From Akkermansiaceae bacterium (GTDB lineage: Bacteria > Verrucomicrobiota > Verrucomicrobiia > Verrucomicrobiales > Akkermansiaceae), in contig JANYEC010000093.1 of the NCBI GenBank assembly GCA_025363295.1, forward strand, positions 1-32,552: a stretch of 32,552 nucleotides of DNA, read 5' to 3'. This document shows positions 1 through 8,568 of this stretch, in pieces. Position numbers and translations under genes: made by a program. The stretch's first letter is position 1; every line of letters begins with the position of its first letter. Under the pieces are notes generated by a model. The model was not told where the DNA came from, searched no databases, and worked only from the letters and a program-made list of their open reading frames with translations.

Positions 1-259
1 GCTTCGCCCTACGCTCCATCAGCCCAAATTCGAGTCCCTCGCCACTTCACCCTTGAATCAACATCCACGATCTCCTATCAATCCGCCGCATCCCTCCACC
101 ATAGCTTAGTTTAGCCATTGAGTGGTCGGATTTTCGGGGCCGCCTCAATCTGCAGTGGCACGCTCCTGTTCCGGAAGAAAAGCGCGAAGTCGATTTTCAA
201 ACGGACGTTTTGACTGGCGTCATTACCCATTCGCATGAGAACATCACTCGCGTGCAAAC
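1..259. other. No recognisable gene at left edge
   Basis: No convincing coding region, tRNA or hairpin-plus-T-tract is visible here. The stretch lies downstream of the minus-strand gene that ends at position 260, so it may hold that gene's 3' untranslated region and the start or end of an element cut off by the window edge. I assign no function. Confidence 0.5.
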
Positions 260-667
260 CTACTCGGTGAGCTCGTCTTCGACAAATTCTTCGACTAGAT
301 CGGGCAGCTCACTGAGGGCTTCATAGAGGTCTTCTTCGATAGTCGCGAGATAGTCAGATTCCGTCTCGGAGTATTGGTCACGGTCTTCATGCCGCGTCTG
401 GCACCACTGGCTGGCGTTAAGCACATCAACCATCGCACTGGACCCAACCAGGTCGAAGGAATTGATGATGCGTGTGTGGTCGAGTGCGCTCTGCCAGAAT
501 TCATGCAAGCCGTCGCCTTCGGGATCAAGCAGCTGTACCGTCTCGATCACATCCATCAGCGCCCGTTCTTGGCGCGTCAACCCGCCTTCTGCGGACTTCT
601 CTTCAAGTCGGTCGATCAACAGGGTGATCTCGTCATCCCATTCGATGGGTTCATGTTCAAATGTCAT
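260..667 (-). CDS. Small acidic hypothetical protein, possibly DUF4375/DMP19-like
   Basis: The product is about 135 residues from the ATG at 667. A TTG 45 nt upstream would give 150 residues, but nothing supports it over the ATG. The protein is very acidic, with an acidic tail after residue 100 ending VEEFVEDELTE. The middle segment GLHEFWQSALDHTR followed by a Ser/Ala/Val-rich helix loosely recalls the DUF4375/DMP19 pattern, where a G-[FL]-x-[QE]-[FY] stretch precedes a helix on residue availability. That family link is weak inference. No signal peptide or membrane segment is seen, so it is probably cytoplasmic. It sits downstream of proS on the same strand across a gap of more than 200 nt, so co-transcription is uncertain. 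A 150-residue frame runs antisense across the same bases, but it reads like a shadow of this gene. Function is unknown. Confidence 0.6.
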   Translation of the reverse strand: MTFEHEPIEWDDEITLLIDRLEEKSAEGGLTRQERALMDVIETVQLLDPEGDGLHEFWQSALDHTRIINSFDLVGSSAMVDVLNASQWCQTRHEDRDQYSETESDYLATIEEDLYEALSELPDLVEEFVEDELTE

Positions 668-885
668 TTCGCCGGAGAACTGAAGTTCATCGATCAGAGG
701 GTCAAGACGCAATCGCAGTTGCCTGTTCTTTATTCATCGCACAATGACACATGGGAGGTATTTTCAGCGGTAACGATACCGAGTTTCACCACCTTGTCCT
801 CACCTCCACTGCGAATGTTAGAATAATGGGTAAAGATGAAAAACGATGCACGAGGACATCGAATTGAGATAGTCTAAAAAATCGG

Positions 886-2409
886 TTAGTAGCTGCGGCC
901 CCAGATGGCGCGAGCCGTGGTTTCTAAGCCGGTTAGAAAACATTGACCGGTAGTTTCGGGTAGCTTGGTGCCTTGCAGCGGCAGGCAGCGGATGGTGATT
1001 TTGTGCTGTTTCGAAAGTTCCTCTTCCTGCTCGCGAGTGCCCGCCCACAGGGTGCAAAGCCAGCCTGGATTTTCCGTGGCCCAATGAGCATGGAACTCTG
1101 CAAGATCGGCGGTAGGAATGATGTTCGCATCGCGGAAGGCGGTGGCGCGGGCGAGTAATGTATCGTGAATTTCTGAGAGAATATCAGTCGCGCTTTGAAT
1201 GAACTCCTGTTTGTCTGAGAATTGTTTTTCGGAAATCGCTTGGTCGCGGCGCTGGACGCAAACTTTAAGGGTTTCGATGTCGCGTGGTCCGATCTCGATG
1301 CGGATGGGCACGCCTTTTTTGATCCATTCCCATTTTTTCACGCCGCCATTGAGGTCGCGGGTATCGACTTGGACACGGAGCGGATCGCCGTGAAAGGTCT
1401 GGTGCCGGAGAGTGGTGGCGAGGGCTTGGCAGGCGTCGAGCACGGCATGTTTGGTGTCTTCCTTCGGCACGATCGGCAGAATAACAATCTGTTGAGTCGC
1501 CACGCGTGGGGGGAGGATGAGGCCATCGTCGTCCGAGTGGGCCATGATGAGCGTGCCGATAAGTCGAGTAGAAACGCCCCATGATGTGGTATGGGCGTGC
1601 TGCACTGTGCCATCGCGGCCGGTGAAAGAGATGTTTTGGGCTTTGGAAAAATTTTGTCCTAAGTAGTGCGAAGTGCCAGCCTGGATGGCCTTTTTATCTT
1701 GGACCATCGCTTCGACGGTTAGAGTCATGTCAGCGCCGGGAAAGCGCTCGTTTTCGGTTTTTTCGCCGGGAATGACAGGGATGGCAAGGTGCTCGCGAAG
1801 GAACTCTTCGTATTGAGCGTGCATCAAACGGGTTTCGGCGATCGCCTCATCCTGGGTCTCGTGGGCCGTGTGCCCTTCCTGCCAAAGGAACTCGGCGGTG
1901 CGGAGGAAGAGGCGTGGACGCATTTCCCAACGCATCACGTTGGCCCACTGATTGATGAGCAGTGGTAAATCCCGGTAAGATTCAATCCAGCGGGCGAAGG
2001 CGGCCCCGATGATCGTTTCCGAGGTGGGCCGGATGACATAGGGCTCGGCGAGTTCGCCGGATGGGATCATCTTGGTTTTACCAGTGACCGGGTCTTTCAC
2101 CACCTCAAGCCGATGATGGGTGACCACGGCACACTCAGTCGCAAAGCCCTCGGCATGCTCTGCTTCTTTCTCCAAATATGACAGCGGAATGAGCAGCGGA
2201 AAATAGGCGTTCTGGTGGCCAGTGGCCTTGAAGCGGCGGTCGAGTTGCTGTTGGATGAGCTCCCAAATCCCGTACCCCCACGGCTTAATCACCATGCAGC
2301 CACGGGTCTCCGAATTCTCGGCCAGATCGGCGGCTTTGATCACTTGCTGATACCACTCAGGGAAATCGTGGGCGCGGGTGGGGGTGATGGCGGTCTTTTC
2401 TGCGGACAT
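886..2409 (-). CDS. proS: Prolyl-tRNA synthetase, short archaeal/eukaryotic-type (ProS type 3)
   Basis: This enzyme charges tRNA-Pro with proline in the cytoplasm. Class II motif 2 is clear in FLRTAEFLWQEGHTAH, and motif 3 in GVSTRLIGTLIMAHSDDDG. An anticodon-binding domain follows (QIVILPIVPKED onward). The C-terminal domain ends in tyrosine (GRSY), typical of the type 3 enzymes, which lack the large editing insertion of the E. coli-type enzyme. Length is 507 residues from the ATG at 2409, within the usual range for this class. A GTG eight codons further upstream (2433) is possible, but the ATG gives the conventional N-terminus (MSAEKTAITPTRAHDF). Neither start has a Shine-Dalgarno sequence. 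Many bacteria carry this archaeal-type form, so it need not be a recent acquisition. It appears to be its own transcription unit, divergent from the Pro-rich membrane protein at 2589. Confidence 0.95.
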   Translation of the reverse strand: MSAEKTAITPTRAHDFPEWYQQVIKAADLAENSETRGCMVIKPWGYGIWELIQQQLDRRFKATGHQNAYFPLLIPLSYLEKEAEHAEGFATECAVVTHHRLEVVKDPVTGKTKMIPSGELAEPYVIRPTSETIIGAAFARWIESYRDLPLLINQWANVMRWEMRPRLFLRTAEFLWQEGHTAHETQDEAIAETRLMHAQYEEFLREHLAIPVIPGEKTENERFPGADMTLTVEAMVQDKKAIQAGTSHYLGQNFSKAQNISFTGRDGTVQHAHTTSWGVSTRLIGTLIMAHSDDDGLILPPRVATQQIVILPIVPKEDTKHAVLDACQALATTLRHQTFHGDPLRVQVDTRDLNGGVKKWEWIKKGVPIRIEIGPRDIETLKVCVQRRDQAISEKQFSDKQEFIQSATDILSEIHDTLLARATAFRDANIIPTADLAEFHAHWATENPGWLCTLWAGTREQEEELSKQHKITIRCLPLQGTKLPETTGQCFLTGLETTARAIWGRSY

Positions 2410-2527
2410 GGTTGCTGGGCAAATAGGAATCACGGAGAGAGAGAAAGAACATCAAAAATCTTATCGTGGGAAAGTTTTCCACCCCGCGAGAGGAAATTTT
2501 GAATCAAAATAAATCCCAAGCTGAGGT

Positions 2528-2556
2528 TTGACAGGGTGCAGGCAAGTTGTCTTACT
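2528..2556 (+). promoter_or_regulatory. Candidate promoter for the Pro-rich membrane protein
   Basis: A perfect TTGACA -35 hexamer at 2528-2533 is followed, after a 17-nt spacer, by a weak -10 candidate (CTTACT, 2551-2556). It lies 33-61 nt upstream of the ATG at 2589, in the divergent region between proS and the Pro-rich gene. The -35 is the strong part. The -10 matches only about half of the consensus. Confidence 0.35.
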
Positions 2557-2588
2557 TAGCTCGTAAAGCCATCAAACCCTGCGTCAGC

Positions 2589-3203
2589 ATGAGCGAAAAC
2601 GAAAACCAGCCACCTGCTCCGTCCAAGCAAACCTCCACCGTTCCTCTCAAAAAGGAAACGGTTCGTATCACCTTGAAAGCGGCCGATGCGCCTCCGGCAG
2701 TTCCCTCTGCCACCGTGCCGATGGCCCCTCCTGTGAGACCTCCCATTCCTGGTGGACCGCCAACCGCTACGGTTCCCGGCGCACTGCGGCCTTCACCTGC
2801 TCCTACCATTCCACTTCGCACCGCAGGCCCGCCTACCATGGCACCTGCCCCCACGATTCGCTTGGCCACGTCGGGTGCACCGACCTCTCCCGTACTTCCA
2901 GGTGCTGCACCAAGGCCTGCCGGCGGCGCCCCCACCATTGCTCTCCCCAAGGCAACCGTACAGCTTCAGCCCCCGACTCAACCTCTCGGCACTTCATTCT
3001 CCGCACCGTCCCAGGCTGGAACACTTAAAGTCGCGGATGAAGAAGAAGAGGAGGTCGGCAATGACGGACTTGCTAACATCCTTTCGATCGTCGGTTTTGC
3101 CGCCGCTCTAATCGTTCTCGGTTTGCAGTTAAAAACAGCTAACATCTGGATTAACGCAGAAGATAATGCCAAGAAAGGCGAATGGTCGCAGTTGATGGAA
3201 TAA
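2589..3203 (+). CDS. Pro/Ala/Thr-rich protein with a C-terminal membrane anchor
   Basis: The 204-residue protein begins MSENENQPPAPSKQ. Residues about 15-30 hold a short charged motif (PLKKETVRITLKA). A long low-complexity stretch (about 30-145) with PAPTIPL/PTIRLA/PTIALP-type repeats follows, then an acidic patch (DEEEEEV). A single hydrophobic helix near the C-terminus (ANILSIVGFAAALIVLGLQL) precedes a 20-residue hydrophilic tail. The ATG at 2589 is chosen over an in-frame start 42 nt upstream because the N-terminus then begins hydrophilic and the intervening residues look untranslated. Low-complexity Pro-rich proteins with this charged motif and a single membrane helix are, to my knowledge, typical of Verrucomicrobiota. 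Their role is not known to me. A 27-codon membrane micro-ORF starts 21 nt after its stop and may be co-transcribed. Confidence 0.8.
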   Translation: MSENENQPPAPSKQTSTVPLKKETVRITLKAADAPPAVPSATVPMAPPVRPPIPGGPPTATVPGALRPSPAPTIPLRTAGPPTMAPAPTIRLATSGAPTSPVLPGAAPRPAGGAPTIALPKATVQLQPPTQPLGTSFSAPSQAGTLKVADEEEEEVGNDGLANILSIVGFAAALIVLGLQLKTANIWINAEDNAKKGEWSQLME

Positions 3204-3224
3204 CCTTTTGAATCCCTCATTATT

Positions 3225-3308
3225 ATGATTCTTCCTATCATCAATACGCTGCTCGCAGCCGCCGTCCTTTATTTCGCCTTTGCAGCAAATGGTCTTCCAT
3301 TAGGTTGA
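3225..3308 (+). CDS. Putative 27-residue hydrophobic micropeptide
   Basis: A short open frame runs from the ATG at 3225 to the TGA at 3306-3308. It encodes 27 residues, almost all hydrophobic (MILPIINTLLAAAVLYFAF then a short Ala-Asn-Gly-Leu tail), enough for one membrane span with no charged residue. It starts 21 nt after the stop of the Pro-rich membrane protein and is followed 29 nt later by a perfect 10-bp inverted repeat, so it could be the last cistron of a two-gene unit. There is no Shine-Dalgarno sequence, but almost no gene in this window has one. Chance alone can produce a frame this short; uniform hydrophobicity and position are the only support. Confidence 0.4.
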   Translation: MILPIINTLLAAAVLYFAFAANGLPLG

Positions 3309-3337
3309 TCCAACGCAAAGAGAGTTAATTTTTTGAG

Positions 3338-3368
3338 AGAGCCGCCCCGCATTCAGCAGGGCGGCTCT
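3338..3368. repeat. Perfect 10-bp inverted repeat between micropeptide and trxA
   Basis: AGAGCCGCCC (3338-3347) pairs exactly with GGGCGGCTCT (3359-3368) around an 11-nt loop, giving a GC-rich stem. A T-run lies just before the left arm on the plus strand, but no T-run follows the right arm, and the minus strand likewise reads into As. It is therefore not a standard intrinsic terminator in either direction. It may serve as a 3'-end stabilising or Rho-associated hairpin for the upstream unit. It lies 33 nt before the thioredoxin start. Confidence 0.6.
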
Positions 3369-3401
3369 TGACGTTTCGGGAATCTGGTTCACTCTCTTTG
3401 C

Positions 3402-3722
3402 ATGGCTTTGAAACTTACCGACGCAAATTTCCAAACTGAAGTAATCGACTCCGATCTGCCCGTCCTCGTGGACTTCTGGGCGGAGTGGTGTGGCCCTTGC
3501 AAAATGATCGGCCCCATCATTGATCAAGTTTCCACCGATCTCGAAGGTCAGGCGAAAGTTGGGAAAGTCAACGTCGATGACGCCCGCGATCTGGCCGTCA
3601 AATATAACGTGCGCTCGATCCCGCTGCTCTTGTTCTTTAAAAATGGTGAAGTGAAAGATCAAATCGTCGGTGCCAGCGTGACGAAGGATCAATTGAAAGC
3701 CAAGCTGCTCGCCCTCGCTTGA
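3402..3722 (+). CDS. trxA: Thioredoxin
   Basis: A 106-residue cytoplasmic thioredoxin that reduces protein disulfides with electrons from thioredoxin reductase. The active site WCGPCK is present with Cys30 and Cys33, preceded by the usual LVDFWAEW strand. The buried Asp (VLVDFW) and the cis-proline loop (VRSIPLLLFF) are also present, and the length is canonical. No signal peptide is seen, so this is the cytoplasmic form. The start at 3402 gives MALKLTDANF; it has no Shine-Dalgarno sequence and is preceded by a pyrimidine-rich stretch (actctctttgc). It converges with the sugar kinase gene, with 70 nt between the stops. Confidence 0.97.
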   Translation: MALKLTDANFQTEVIDSDLPVLVDFWAEWCGPCKMIGPIIDQVSTDLEGQAKVGKVNVDDARDLAVKYNVRSIPLLLFFKNGEVKDQIVGASVTKDQLKAKLLALA

Positions 3723-3792
3723 GTCAACTGAGCGGGTGCAAAGCACCATGGACTGCGTCACCGCCTACGCGTTGATTTTTTGGTCGCATCCC

Positions 3793-4890
3793 TTATCGAA
3801 CGACTCGCGCACCGCCGCCGCCGATTTGCTTTTCCACTTCTTTGCGGGTGACCATCGAGGTGTCGCCCGGAGTGGTCGAGGCGAGCGCACCGTGGGCGGC
3901 CCCGTATTCCACCGCTTTCTTAGCGTCATTGAACTCGAGAAAACCAAATTGTAGGCCCGATGCGAATGAATCGCCACCGCCGACCCGGTCCATGATTTCA
4001 AGACCAGGATATTTGCGGCTCTCGTGGAATTTTCCGCCGTGCCACAGGATCGCGGACCAATCGTTGACCGTCGCCGAAATGACGCCGCGCAGGGTGGTAG
4101 CAGCGACCTTAAAGTTCGGAAACGTTTTGACTGCAGTTTCGATCATCGCCTTGAAAGCATCTAACTCGATCGCGGAAATGTTGTGGTCCACGCCTTCGAC
4201 TTCGAAGCCGAGTGAGGCGGTGAAGTCTTCCTCATTCCCGATCATCACATCCACGTATTTGGCGATTTCGCGGTTCACCTCTTGGGCCTTCTCAAGACCC
4301 CCGATGGTTTTCCAAAGCGAGGGCCGATAGTTAAGATCGTAGGAAACGACGGTGCCGTATTTGTTAGCAGCTTTGACTGCCTCCACCGTGAGAGCGGCAG
4401 TGGTTTCTGATAGGGCTGCGTAAATCCCGCCGGTGTGGAACCAGCGCACGCCGAGCTTGCCGAAAATGTGGTCCCAGTCGATGTCCCCTGGCTTGAGTTG
4501 GGATGCTGCGGTGTTGCCACGGTCGGGATTACCCACCGCGCCGCGGATGCCGAAGCCACGCTCTGTGAAATTCAGGCCGTTTCGCACCTTGCGGCCGATC
4601 CCATCGTCCTCACGCCACTGGATAAAGTCGGTGGCGACTCCGCCCTGCATGATGAAATCTTCAACCAGGTGACCTACTTCATTATCGACGAAAGCGGTAA
4701 CGACGGCGGTCTTATAACCGAAGCATTTGCGCAAACCACGTGAAGTGTTGTATTCGCCCCCGCCTTCCCAAGCGGTGAAATGGCGAGCGGTGCGGATCCG
4801 GCCTTCACCGGGATCAAGTCGGAGCATCACTTCTCCAAGGGAGATCTGATCAAAGGCGCATTCGGACTTGGGTTTGATGGTCAGTGACAT
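3793..4890 (-). CDS. kdgK: PfkB-family sugar kinase, probably 2-keto-3-deoxygluconate kinase
   Basis: A 365-residue ribokinase/PfkB-fold kinase, likely phosphorylating 2-dehydro-3-deoxy-D-gluconate on the way into the Entner-Doudoroff or uronate pathway. The N-terminal substrate-binding signature is visible (WEGGGEYNTSRGLRKCFG, residues 41-58). The segment SYDLNYRPSLW (183-193) is characteristic of KDG kinases. The C-terminal PfkB signature DRVGGGDSFASGL (301-313) carries the catalytic base Asp307. An Arg replaces the usual Thr after the first Asp (DR instead of DT), also common in KDG kinases. Substrate assignment within the family is inference from these motifs. No partner enzymes of the pathway are adjacent. 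It lies 230 nt downstream of phoU on the same strand, probably with its own promoter. The start at 4890 has no Shine-Dalgarno sequence. Confidence 0.85.
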   Translation of the reverse strand: MSLTIKPKSECAFDQISLGEVMLRLDPGEGRIRTARHFTAWEGGGEYNTSRGLRKCFGYKTAVVTAFVDNEVGHLVEDFIMQGGVATDFIQWREDDGIGRKVRNGLNFTERGFGIRGAVGNPDRGNTAASQLKPGDIDWDHIFGKLGVRWFHTGGIYAALSETTAALTVEAVKAANKYGTVVSYDLNYRPSLWKTIGGLEKAQEVNREIAKYVDVMIGNEEDFTASLGFEVEGVDHNISAIELDAFKAMIETAVKTFPNFKVAATTLRGVISATVNDWSAILWHGGKFHESRKYPGLEIMDRVGGGDSFASGLQFGFLEFNDAKKAVEYGAAHGALASTTPGDTSMVTRKEVEKQIGGGGARVVR

Positions 4891-5120
4891 AAAAAGTTAT
4901 TTTTGTTAGATTTTAATCTGATGGATTACCGGGTGGCTTGAGAGAGAAGCAAGTTCGCCTTCGTAGGGATTTTTGAATAGATCGAGGTGGGTTTGCAACA
5001 CGGACCTTCGGAGGAAGGCATATTTTCCTCGCCGTTATTTTCCAGCCTAGCGGCCACATCGGTTGCTGGGGTGGGGGCTCTGCTATCCAAAGGCCCCGCC
5101 CATCGAGAGAAATACCACGC

Positions 5121-5825
5121 CTACCCTAGCAATGTCGGCTTCTGGCTGGATGGTTTGCGGTGGTCATGTCTGATATCTCGGGCCTCACCTAGGAAAACCG
5201 CATCTTCGCCCATATTGACTGCGAGGTCGCCAATTCTTTCAATTGAGCGAGCGACGAAAATGAGATGAAGCAGATTTTCAGCGCGTCCGTTTGAGTCTTC
5301 TAACCGAGCACTGAGCGATGAGATCATTTGCTTGTGAAGCTGGTCCAGCTCTTTGTCACGCGCTTTCAGGCTTTCCCCAAGTTCCGCATTGGAATCGGTA
5401 TAGGCCGTGAGGGCATCGCGGAGAATCGAGTCTGCCATGGAATAAAGTGGCTCAGCCAGCGAGGCTTCTTCCAGTGGGCTGGATTTGCAAATTTTCTTTG
5501 AGCGTTTGGCGATGGTCACGGCGTGATCGGAAATGCGCTCTAAGTTGTGGGCCATTTTCATGGAGGTAATAACGAGCCGAAGATCAGACGCCATCGGATG
5601 AAATCTAACGAGAATATCCATGCCGGCTTGATCGATCTTGCGCTCGAGATCATCAACATCGGAATCATCAGCGATCACAGTGCGGGCAAGGTCGATGTCG
5701 CGCTCTAACAATGATCTCATGGCCCGCTCCAGATTTTGCCGAGCAAGGCTGGCCATCGTGATTACTTCGCCTTTGAGTGCATCGATCGCTTTGTCGAAAT
5801 CTCGGAATATATGCTGGGAGTTCAT
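5121..5825 (-). CDS. phoU: Phosphate transport regulator PhoU
   Basis: A 234-residue cytoplasmic regulator that restrains the Pst transporter and mediates signalling to a PhoR-type kinase when phosphate is plentiful. It has the two tandem three-helix bundles of the family, each carrying an E-x-x-x-D metal-binding motif: NLERISDHAVTIAK in the first and SIERIGDLAVNMGEDAVF in the second. An N-terminal M-N-S-Q-H-I-F-R-D-F-D start and an internal DLERKIDQAGMDIL segment also fit. It is the last gene of the porin-pstSCAB-phoU cluster, 30 nt after the second pstB. No phoR/phoB pair is present in the window. The start at 5825 is preceded by attccacc rather than a Shine-Dalgarno sequence. Confidence 0.95.
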   Translation of the reverse strand: MNSQHIFRDFDKAIDALKGEVITMASLARQNLERAMRSLLERDIDLARTVIADDSDVDDLERKIDQAGMDILVRFHPMASDLRLVITSMKMAHNLERISDHAVTIAKRSKKICKSSPLEEASLAEPLYSMADSILRDALTAYTDSNAELGESLKARDKELDQLHKQMISSLSARLEDSNGRAENLLHLIFVARSIERIGDLAVNMGEDAVFLGEARDIRHDHRKPSSQKPTLLG

Positions 5826-5855
5826 GGTGGAATCTTACGTGAGAATAGAAAGGAA

Positions 5856-6653
5856 TCAACCGAAACGGCCCGTGATGTAATCCTCGGTCTGCTTGACGCG
5901 GGGGTTGCTGAAAATTTTTGAAGTATCTCCAAATTCAATCAGCTCGCCCATATAGAAGAAAGCTGTCTTGTCCGACACCCGCGCGGCTTGCTGCATGTTA
6001 TGGGTGACGATGACGAAAGTATATTCATGTTTTAGATCCCAAATGAGTTCTTCCACCTTCACCGTGGCGATGGGATCGAGCGCGCTGCAGGGCTCGTCCA
6101 TCAGAACGACCTGGGGCTGCACGGCGATAGTGCGGGCGATGCAGAGGCGTTGCTGCTGTCCACCTGATAGGCCGAGCGCGGACTCTTGAAGGCGGTCCTT
6201 CACCTCATCCCAAAGCGCGGCGGCTTGGAGGGATTTTTCCACCGCTTCGTCGATGACCGTCTTATTGCGTTCGCCACGGAGGCGCAGGCCATAGGCGGCA
6301 TTTTCATAGATGCTGCGGGGGAAGGGGTTAGACTTTTGGAAGACCATGCCGACATCGCGGCGCAGTTTCACCACGTCCACTGAGGAGTCATAGATATCGA
6401 TGCCACCAATCTCGATTTTTCCGCGGGTAATTCGAGTCCCGGGGATTTCATCGTTCATCCGGTTGATGCAGCGGAGAAGAGTGGATTTTCCGCAACCTGA
6501 TGGACCGATAAACGCAGTGACTCCTTTTGCTGGGATTTCCACGCTGATATCTTTCAGCGCGGGTGATGACCCGTAGCTAAAATCCAAGTCACGCACAGAA
6601 ACGGAGGTGCCTAACTGCTGGATGGTTTCCGTTGGATTCAAAGTGACATGCAT
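5856..6653 (-). CDS. pstB: Phosphate ABC transporter ATPase PstB (second copy)
   Basis: A 265-residue ATPase subunit of the Pst phosphate importer, acting on the inner face of the membrane. It shows Walker [10 protein letters not shown], the Q-loop [13 protein letters not shown], the ABC signature LSGGQQQR, Walker [14 protein letters not shown] and the H-loop VTHNMQQA. It directly follows another complete pstB. From the ATG at 6653 it has an N-terminal extension of about 20 residues over its neighbour ([20 protein letters not shown]). A TTG at 6671 overlapping the previous stop by 4 nt is an alternative start that would allow translational coupling. The two PstB proteins are clearly paralogous, but differ enough to suggest an old duplication or a heterodimeric ATPase pair. 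Confidence 0.95.
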   Translation of the reverse strand: MHVTLNPTETIQQLGTSVSVRDLDFSYGSSPALKDISVEIPAKGVTAFIGPSGCGKSTLLRCINRMNDEIPGTRITRGKIEIGGIDIYDSSVDVVKLRRDVGMVFQKSNPFPRSIYENAAYGLRLRGERNKTVIDEAVEKSLQAAALWDEVKDRLQESALGLSGGQQQRLCIARTIAVQPQVVLMDEPCSALDPIATVKVEELIWDLKHEYTFVIVTHNMQQAARVSDKTAFFYMGELIEFGDTSKIFSNPRVKQTEDYITGRFG

Positions 6654-6667
6654 GGCGGTAGGAGTGA

Positions 6668-7426
6668 TCAACCGAAAGTGCCGGTGACGTAGGCTTCTGT
6701 TTGTGGATCTTTCGGATTTTCAAAAAGCTGCATCGTGGGCCCGAATTCGATGAGCTTCCCGAGATACATGAACGCGGTTTTATCCGAGCATCGGGTAGCC
6801 TGCGCCATGTTGTGCGTGACGATGACGATGGTGTATTTTTTCTTAAGTTCCATCAGCAGCTCTTCGATTTTCAAAGTAGCAAGCGGATCAAGAGCGGCAC
6901 ACGGTTCGTCCATCAGGAGGATTTCCGGCTGGTTCGCGATGGCCCGCGCGATGCAGAGCCGCTGTTGCTGGCCACCTGATAGACCGAAGGCACTGGCGTG
7001 CAGGCGATCCTTCACTTCGTCCCAGAGTGCAGCGCTTTTCAGAGCGTTCTCGACGATTTCATCCAATGTGGCGCGTTTGTTTTGACCGGCCACCCGCAGG
7101 CTGAATGCAACGTTTTCATAGATGGATTTTGCGAATGGATTATACTTTTGGAACACCATGCCGATCTGACGACGGAGTTCCTGGAGATCAATGTCGGAGC
7201 GATTGATATCTATATCGTGGACTTTGATGGATCCGGCGGTGATCCGTGCGCCCGGGATGCGGTCATTGATCCGATTGAAGCAGCGCAGCAGGGTGGATTT
7301 TCCGCAACCGGACGGCCCGATGAATGCGGTGATTTGGTGGGCGGGGATGTCCATACTCACGTCGTGCAGCACTTGCTTGGTGTTGTAAGCAAATGATACG
7401 TTTTGGATTTGGATCGCGCTGGTCAT
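6668..7426 (-). CDS. pstB: Phosphate ABC transporter ATPase PstB (first copy)
   Basis: A 252-residue Pst ATPase. Motifs are Walker [11 protein letters not shown]-loop [13 protein letters not shown], signature LSGGQQQR, Walker [14 protein letters not shown] and H-loop VTHNMAQA. The segment [16 protein letters not shown] and the ending [10 protein letters not shown] are typical of PstB. The ATG at 7426 follows the pstA stop by two bases. A GTG at 7435 that overlaps the end of pstA is possible but adds only three residues. The downstream pstB begins at or just inside this gene's stop. All catalytic residues are intact in both copies, so neither looks like a decaying duplicate. Confidence 0.95.
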   Translation of the reverse strand: MTSAIQIQNVSFAYNTKQVLHDVSMDIPAHQITAFIGPSGCGKSTLLRCFNRINDRIPGARITAGSIKVHDIDINRSDIDLQELRRQIGMVFQKYNPFAKSIYENVAFSLRVAGQNKRATLDEIVENALKSAALWDEVKDRLHASAFGLSGGQQQRLCIARAIANQPEILLMDEPCAALDPLATLKIEELLMELKKKYTIVIVTHNMAQATRCSDKTAFMYLGKLIEFGPTMQLFENPKDPQTEAYVTGTFG

Positions 7427-7428
7427 GG

Positions 7429-8556
7429 TTACCACTTGAGTTTTGCCCGGAGTTTGCTGCGAAGAATCATTGAGCCTGCAGAGAGGAAGGCGACGAGAAC
7501 TAAGAAAACAAAAACCGAGCCATACTGGGCGCGTTGGGTGTATTCGGAACTCGGAATGCGGGCGGCGAGGGTGTAAATATGATAGGGCAGCGCTTGAACT
7601 TGCGAAGAGAGAAGATCAAACGGGCTCTTCAGACCTTGCCATGGAAGATCGTCTTTGGCGGCCACTGCGGCGGTAAACATGATCGGTGCCGTTTCACCGG
7701 CCACGCGGGTGATGGCGAGGAGTGAAGATGTTAGAATGCCGGGGAGGGAAAACGGCAGCACGCATTTGCGGATCGTCTGCCAGCGGGTGGCTCCCATCGC
7801 CAGCGATGCATCGCGGAATCCTTGAGGCACGGCGCGTAGGGATTCTTCTGAGGCGGTGATGATAACAGGTAGAATCATGCAGGCCAAGGTCGCACAACCC
7901 GCCATGAGCGAGGAATTCCAGCCTTGAAAACTCACAAAATAGTTTCCGAAAAACAGTGGAAAAGTGAGAAGTGAGCGGTCGGCTGGCGTCGAGGTGATAA
8001 TCGGCACGGCGAGCACGAATACAGAGAAACCGAAGAGGCCGAAGACGATGGATGGAATGCCCGCGAGGTTCAGGATGGCGAGACGGACCGCGTGGATGAA
8101 CGGGCTTTGTTTCGCATACTCGGAGAGATAGATCGCCGCGCAAATGCCGAAGAACAATGCCAAAATCATCGAGCCAATGGTTAGAAGGGCGGTGCCAACG
8201 ATCGGTCCAGCGATGCCACCACCGGAATAGGAAAAAGTTTGCTCATTAAAAATCCCTTCCCCCGGGTGCTTGTCCAAGTAGGCGCTGTATGCAGCAGCCG
8301 GGAGCTGGTGACGATTGCCCAGCGCGTCATCGAAGACGTGCAGCGTTTCGTTTTTCGCCGTTAGGAACTCGAAGTCAACAAATGGAGCCTCTGCTTTGAA
8401 GAGGACGGGCGCACCATCAACGATGATCTTGCCGAATAACAGCGCGGCGATGATGACAACAAGGTAAGTGACTCCGGCGAGCAAGGACCGCACGGCCGCA
8501 TCCTTGAAGTGCCCTTTGGGGAGACCTTTGCGAATGAGTTTTTTGGGATCAAACAT
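7429..8556 (-). CDS. pstA: Phosphate ABC transporter permease PstA with enlarged first loop
   Basis: A 375-residue inner-membrane permease that pairs with PstC to form the phosphate channel. After a first membrane helix (about 27-45, [20 protein letters not shown]) comes a hydrophilic stretch of about 70 residues. The transporter core then begins at [20 protein letters not shown] (113 on). The EAA loop that docks to PstB is clear ([28 protein letters not shown]). The family is usually about 280-300 residues; the excess lies mostly between helix 1 and the core, on the predicted periplasmic side. The gene starts 12 nt after the pstC stop and its stop abuts the first pstB, consistent with one operon. 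Confidence 0.93.
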   Translation of the reverse strand: MFDPKKLIRKGLPKGHFKDAAVRSLLAGVTYLVVIIAALLFGKIIVDGAPVLFKAEAPFVDFEFLTAKNETLHVFDDALGNRHQLPAAAYSAYLDKHPGEGIFNEQTFSYSGGGIAGPIVGTALLTIGSMILALFFGICAAIYLSEYAKQSPFIHAVRLAILNLAGIPSIVFGLFGFSVFVLAVPIITSTPADRSLLTFPLFFGNYFVSFQGWNSSLMAGCATLACMILPVIITASEESLRAVPQGFRDASLAMGATRWQTIRKCVLPFSLPGILTSSLLAITRVAGETAPIMFTAAVAAKDDLPWQGLKSPFDLLSSQVQALPYHIYTLAARIPSSEYTQRAQYGSVFVFLVLVAFLSAGSMILRSKLRAKLKW

Positions 8557-8568
8557 GCGGATGATAGA

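Noticed and set aside
374..826. A 150-codon plus-strand frame across the small acidic hypothetical gene
   Set aside because: It is antisense to the minus-strand frame, which has the more natural acidic and helical protein composition; the plus frame shows no motif or signal peptide. Confidence in the choice is moderate.
2552..2950. A 132-codon minus-strand frame across the Pro-rich gene
   Set aside because: It is the reverse of a proline/alanine-rich sequence and so reads as glycine/alanine-rich; such shadows are expected and no start region supports it.
3338..3368. Intrinsic terminator at the 10-bp inverted repeat
   Set aside because: The stem is real, but no T-run follows it on either strand, so I list it only as an inverted repeat.
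3300..3761. A 153-codon minus-strand frame across thioredoxin
   Set aside because: It is antisense to an unmistakable trxA and has no recognisable domain.
3735..3781. Stem GGTGC-AAA-GCACC plus a T-run as a trxA terminator
   Set aside because: The T-run (3776-3781) is more than 25 nt from the stem, the loop is only three bases, and the alternative stem next to the T-run has only four pairs.
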